Source: Nyssa sinensis (taxonomy: Eukaryota; Streptophyta; Magnoliopsida; Cornales; Nyssaceae). Taken from it: a stretch of 64,000 bases of DNA. The DNA lies in NCBI GenBank assembly GCA_008638375.1, contig CM018048.1, forward strand, positions 51,593,675 to 51,657,674, in the 5' to 3' direction. Shown here in pieces: positions 60,728-64,000 of this stretch; within the stretch, counting starts at the first letter, position 1; each line of letters opens with the position of its first letter. Both the position numbers and the translations under genes were made by a program. The notes under the pieces are model-generated. The model had not been told where the DNA came from. It ran no database searches and worked only from the letters and a program-made list of their open reading frames with translations.

Positions 60728-61320
60728 CTAGAGATGCTCAACAATTATTTTGTTGTAGGCTAGCAATTCTCAATCAAATTTGAGATTCTTGACTAACGCC
60801 ATAGCAGAGTTGTGAGACTCTTCATTTATAGAAATTTTTAAATGGTCCGGGTTGTTTATTGACATAGTTAGTGAATCCGACTAATTATTTTTAAGTTAAG
60901 ATGATAAAAGTAATTTTTTTTCTCCTAAAAAATAAATAATATGTACACATGATATAATTTAATTGGTCAAGTCGTGCCCAGGATAATGAATCTGATTCAC
61001 CAAAATACTTCCCATTTATTTAAGGCAAGGCTACAATTTTTTTTTTTTTATCCACTTGATTATTGAAATTGTACCAGTTGTATTTTTTATGCACTGTGAA
61101 CACTACACAACTGTTGACAGGGCATTTTAAGGGTCCAAATTCATTTAAAAGGGTTCGGGATCCTGAGTCGGATCGGGTTCGGACCCGACCGTTGACAGGC
61201 AACACATTGAAATGTTTTGAAATATTTCATTCAAAGTGCGAAATTTTGATACCTTTCTTTCAATTAAAAATGTTTAGAAAATCACATATAACTCGTCAAT
61301 TATGTCGCCATGCATCATCA

Positions 61321-61471
61321 TGCTCGATTCTTTCTCTTTCTTTTTCTCCCCTCTCTTTCTTTTTGAAATCAAACATATAATAATACAATCTCTCTCTCTG
61401 CTTGATTCTTTCTTTCTCTTTCTCTTTCTCTCCCTCCCCCTCTCTTTCTTGCAGAAATTAAACATATAATA

Positions 61472-61515
<44 letters not shown>
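61321..61515. repeat. CT-rich tandem duplication followed by CT microsatellite
   Basis: A unit of about 80-90 bases (TGCTCGATTCTTTC through AACATATAATAATACAATC) occurs twice with small indels, and an uninterrupted CT run follows at about 61480-61515. Confidence 0.85.
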
Positions 61516-61520
<5 letters not shown>

Positions 61521-62704
61521 GGTAACTAGAATCATCACTCTTGGCCTGTTCTCACGTAAGCAAAGTAATCCCATTTTCAGATTTTCAGCCGACTGGGCTC
61601 CTTAATTATGATTCGTCAAATGGCATGAATATGATAACATATCAACATAGTTTTTCATTTCAGGATGATAAGTATAGGGGCACTAAAGTACTGTAAAGGG
61701 GACCTATGAACTAAACGCACCCACTACCTAATAACTTCCCATAAGGCCCTCTTAATAAATAATTACAATCCAAACAAGAATGATGCCTCAAGCTTCATTT
61801 TATTTTTTATCTTGTATTTTTTTGGTATCAATAAAACAAATGCTTACCTACCCAAAAAAAGTCTTAAGGATGTCAGCGGTTTCAGTTTGGTTTCGCACAC
61901 GTATTTTGAAACTAGCCCTAATTTTAACTTTTGATTTTATTCCTATTTTTTCTTGTTTCCAATTTTAACATCACTGGCGTTAAAACAGTTTGTTACATAT
62001 TGTGCCGTCCAATTTTTATAAGGAATTAGTTAGGAATGATCGTCTCCTCCTTATGTAGATGTCGCAATCTTAATTAGTTAGACATGTAATTATATAAATA
62101 TATATATATATATATATCATAGTTACTATTTAATTTTTGTAACTAAAATAAAAGATAAATAAAATTTAAAAAAACATATGAGCATTAGATATGTGTTTGA
62201 TTATGATTAAGATCACAAATCTGAATAGGAGAGTATGTTTTCCTTATTGAGTTTGAGTTAAGTATTATCTTTTAAAAAAAAAAAAACCTTAAATCTTTAA
62301 AGTACACTGATGATTTAACAGTATATAAGAACTCTTATTTTAATTGGTGATTTTATTCGTTACCCTATTACGTTAGCAATTATGATCACATATATTTCTT
62401 ATTTTATAAGTTGAAGATGAGATTGTACTTGAGAGATTGTGTTAAAATAGTTTGAGGTTAAGTTTGATATCATTTTAGTATTGGAATTTTTCTTTGGGAG
62501 AAAACAATTAGTGAATCTATAAAGCAAAGCATCCAGAATACTTATTTCCATTGTAGTATACATAATTAATTCCATAGCAATGCACATACAATCAGCCGGG
62601 CAACCGTTGAGTAAAACTGTCTTTACTGGACAATGCCTGATTTCAAAATGAAAGCATTAATCATCTTGTTAGTGTTATCTATATGAAAGAGATGAAAAGT
62701 ATTA

Positions 62705-62908
62705 GGTCATGTTTGGTTTTGGGTGAGTAAAATGAATATTTCAGAGATGTTCATTTTAATTTTTTCATTCATTATTTTTATTTAGTGTGATTGAAAATAT
62801 TTATTTTATAGAATAAACATTTATTAAAAATGATTTCAAATATTCCTGAGTAATTCATATTTCATTCTCTTTATTATTTCATTACATGGAATGATATCAA
62901 ACATGAAC
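62705..62908. mobile_element. Tourist-like MITE with TTA target duplication
   Basis: A 204-bp element flanked by TTA (62702-62704 and 62909-62911). The left end is GGTCATGTTTGG and the inverted right end is GTTCATGTTTGA: 10 of 12 match. The G-G/T-T-C-x-TGTTTGG terminus and TTA duplication are typical of Tourist/PIF-Harbinger MITEs. It has no coding capacity. Confidence 0.75.
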
Positions 62909-63491
62909 TTAATTAGTGCCATTTGGAGTAATCAAGGGGACTTGGAAAAAACAGTTAAATTGTAAGAAGTAGAGCTAGGGGTTGAGGTATGATGGAAAAT
63001 AGTTCCAAACTTGTGATGTTATCATTCTTTTGAACTTCATCGAATCATCTAGGAATGAAAAAGTGAAATCTTTACACACTAAAATTTTACCAGTACGTTG
63101 ATGCTCGCCATTGTTTGTGCCGTGGTAGTTGAACGGTGGACCTAAATAATGAGGACGACATCTTTCATTCTTCAATCTTTCATCGAACAGAGACATATAT
63201 GTGTATATATATGTTGACACTGTTTTAATTAATTAGCTCAATGGGACCCATAAGCTTATGACTCAAACGATCTCTAATTCCGGAATGACCCAAGATTTCA
63301 GCATGACTTTGTGTGGCAGATATCATTAGACAAGCATGTTCTCCCTCGTTAACTTGCTTCATACGCACTACTCTTTCAATTTAACAGAAGCTCCTATAGC
63401 CGGTGTTGTGGAGGACAAATGGCACTAAGACACAAGCAGTTCTTTAATACTACCAAAGTTGGTGATAGAACAACGTAGTCGTACACACATG

Positions 63492-63525
<34 letters not shown>

Positions 63526-63768
63526 TAACAATGGCAAAACTCTTATTGTTACATGCATTCATAAGCAAACAACTCAATACATTACGTCCCTAAAATCCCA
63601 TTGTTGAAAAAAGGTGTTTTTTTTTGTTTGATAATTAACATAAAGGCATTACAGGTTATCACGTTGTAGTTGATCAGATTTTTGTTTTTCATTTTTTTTT
63701 TGGATATTTATTATCATTTCATGGGGGTTGTTTGGATTGAATTTCTTAAGAGCTAGCCTTGTTTAAAA

Positions 63769-64000
63769 TTAAATATAACTCCACAGACTTTCCCGGTTAG
63801 AATTTTCCGGCGAGTCATCAGACGGCGCTGAGTTTATTCTCGGTGGGGACAGCAGCATTCCCTCCGCCATGTCCACCAGCAAATTCGGCATATCAAACAA
63901 CTCCTCCTCGTCGATGAATTCATATCCAGACTCCGTTAAATAGGCGCCGGCAGACTCCTTAGTTCCAGGATGATTAGAAGCCGGCTTTTCACCCATTTCC
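63769..64000 (-). CDS. DREB1: CBF/DREB1 transcription factor, C-terminal part (cut by window edge)
   Basis: The frame is open to the right edge and ends with TAA at 63769-63771, so only about the last 76 residues are seen. The text [20 protein letters not shown] aligns with [19 protein letters not shown] of the complete CBF gene to its left, and the chain ends with the family tail LWSY plus one residue. The AP2 domain and the PKK signature must lie beyond the window. Same strand and same family as the gene at 54531-55241, so a tandem paralogue. The shown methionine at 63996 is internal, not the start. Confidence 0.9.
   Translation of the reverse strand, partial: EMGEKPASNHPGTKESAGAYLTESGYEFIDEEELFDMPNLLVDMAEGMLLSPPRINSAPSDDSPENSNRESLWSYI

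Larger units (their letters stand above)
55721..63768. other. 8-kb spacer between the two CBF genes
   Basis: AT-rich DNA without a recognisable gene. It holds a 70-bp tandem repeat with three copies (57.5 kb), CA/TA microsatellites near 57755-57795, 58941-58959, 60672-60727 and 63499-63522, a CT-rich tandem duplication near 61.4 kb, and a Tourist-like MITE at 62.7 kb. The 119-codon open stretch on the - strand at 57154-57513 starts at GTG, not ATG, overlaps the tandem repeat and is not credible as a gene. Confidence 0.5.

Overview
The window is nuclear DNA of a flowering plant, most likely a eudicot. The evidence is: very AT-rich intergenic DNA, many short introns with GT..AG borders, plant-only gene families (CBF/DREB1, PEPRK, a DUF4378 protein), and abundant plant transposon relics (hAT, Stowaway- and Tourist-like MITEs, LINE, SINE, solo LTR). 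I cannot name the species. There is no operon, CRISPR array, phage or bacterial gene.

Six protein-coding genes can be modelled. (1) A PEPRK1-type protein kinase on the + strand (10515-14923, 4 coding exons, 516 aa), with a spliced leader carrying at least four upstream ORFs. (2) A NUP50 nucleoporin on the - strand (28956-16264, 9 exons), with RanBP1-like domain, convergent with the kinase. Its introns are crowded with transposon debris and a C2H2 zinc-finger gene fragment, and its last exon appears frameshifted. (3) A UTR2-type nucleotide-sugar transporter on the - strand (33993-30755, 7 exons, 356 aa). (4) A plant-specific DUF4378-like protein on the - strand (41396-37724, 3 exons, 471 aa). 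(5) An intronless CBF/DREB1 cold-response transcription factor on the - strand (55241-54531, 236 aa). (6) The C-terminal part of a second CBF/DREB1 on the same strand, cut by the right edge (64000-63769). Items 5 and 6 form the start of a tandem CBF array.

Between 42.3 and 50.2 kb lies a direct tandem duplication of a gene-poor segment of about 4.4 kb (42256-46680 and 46706-50182). Comparing the copies dates later events. A 181-bp solo LTR with a 5-bp target duplication is present only in copy A. A 463-bp MITE with a TTA target duplication is present only in copy B. Copy B has also replaced about 1.3 kb with a short filler.

The genes are housekeeping or stress-regulatory and do not form one pathway. 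The CBF promoter is the best-marked regulatory region: a TATA box, a G-box, an inverted pair of TGACGTGA sites, a CAMTA/CM2-like site and an evening-element-like site lie within 470 bp of the start codon. I found no convincing wholly new biological system. The best leads are the tandem duplication with its dated insertions, the NUP50 3' frameshift, the intronic zinc-finger fragment, the clean hAT element with intact 8-bp target duplication, and the CBF promoter architecture.
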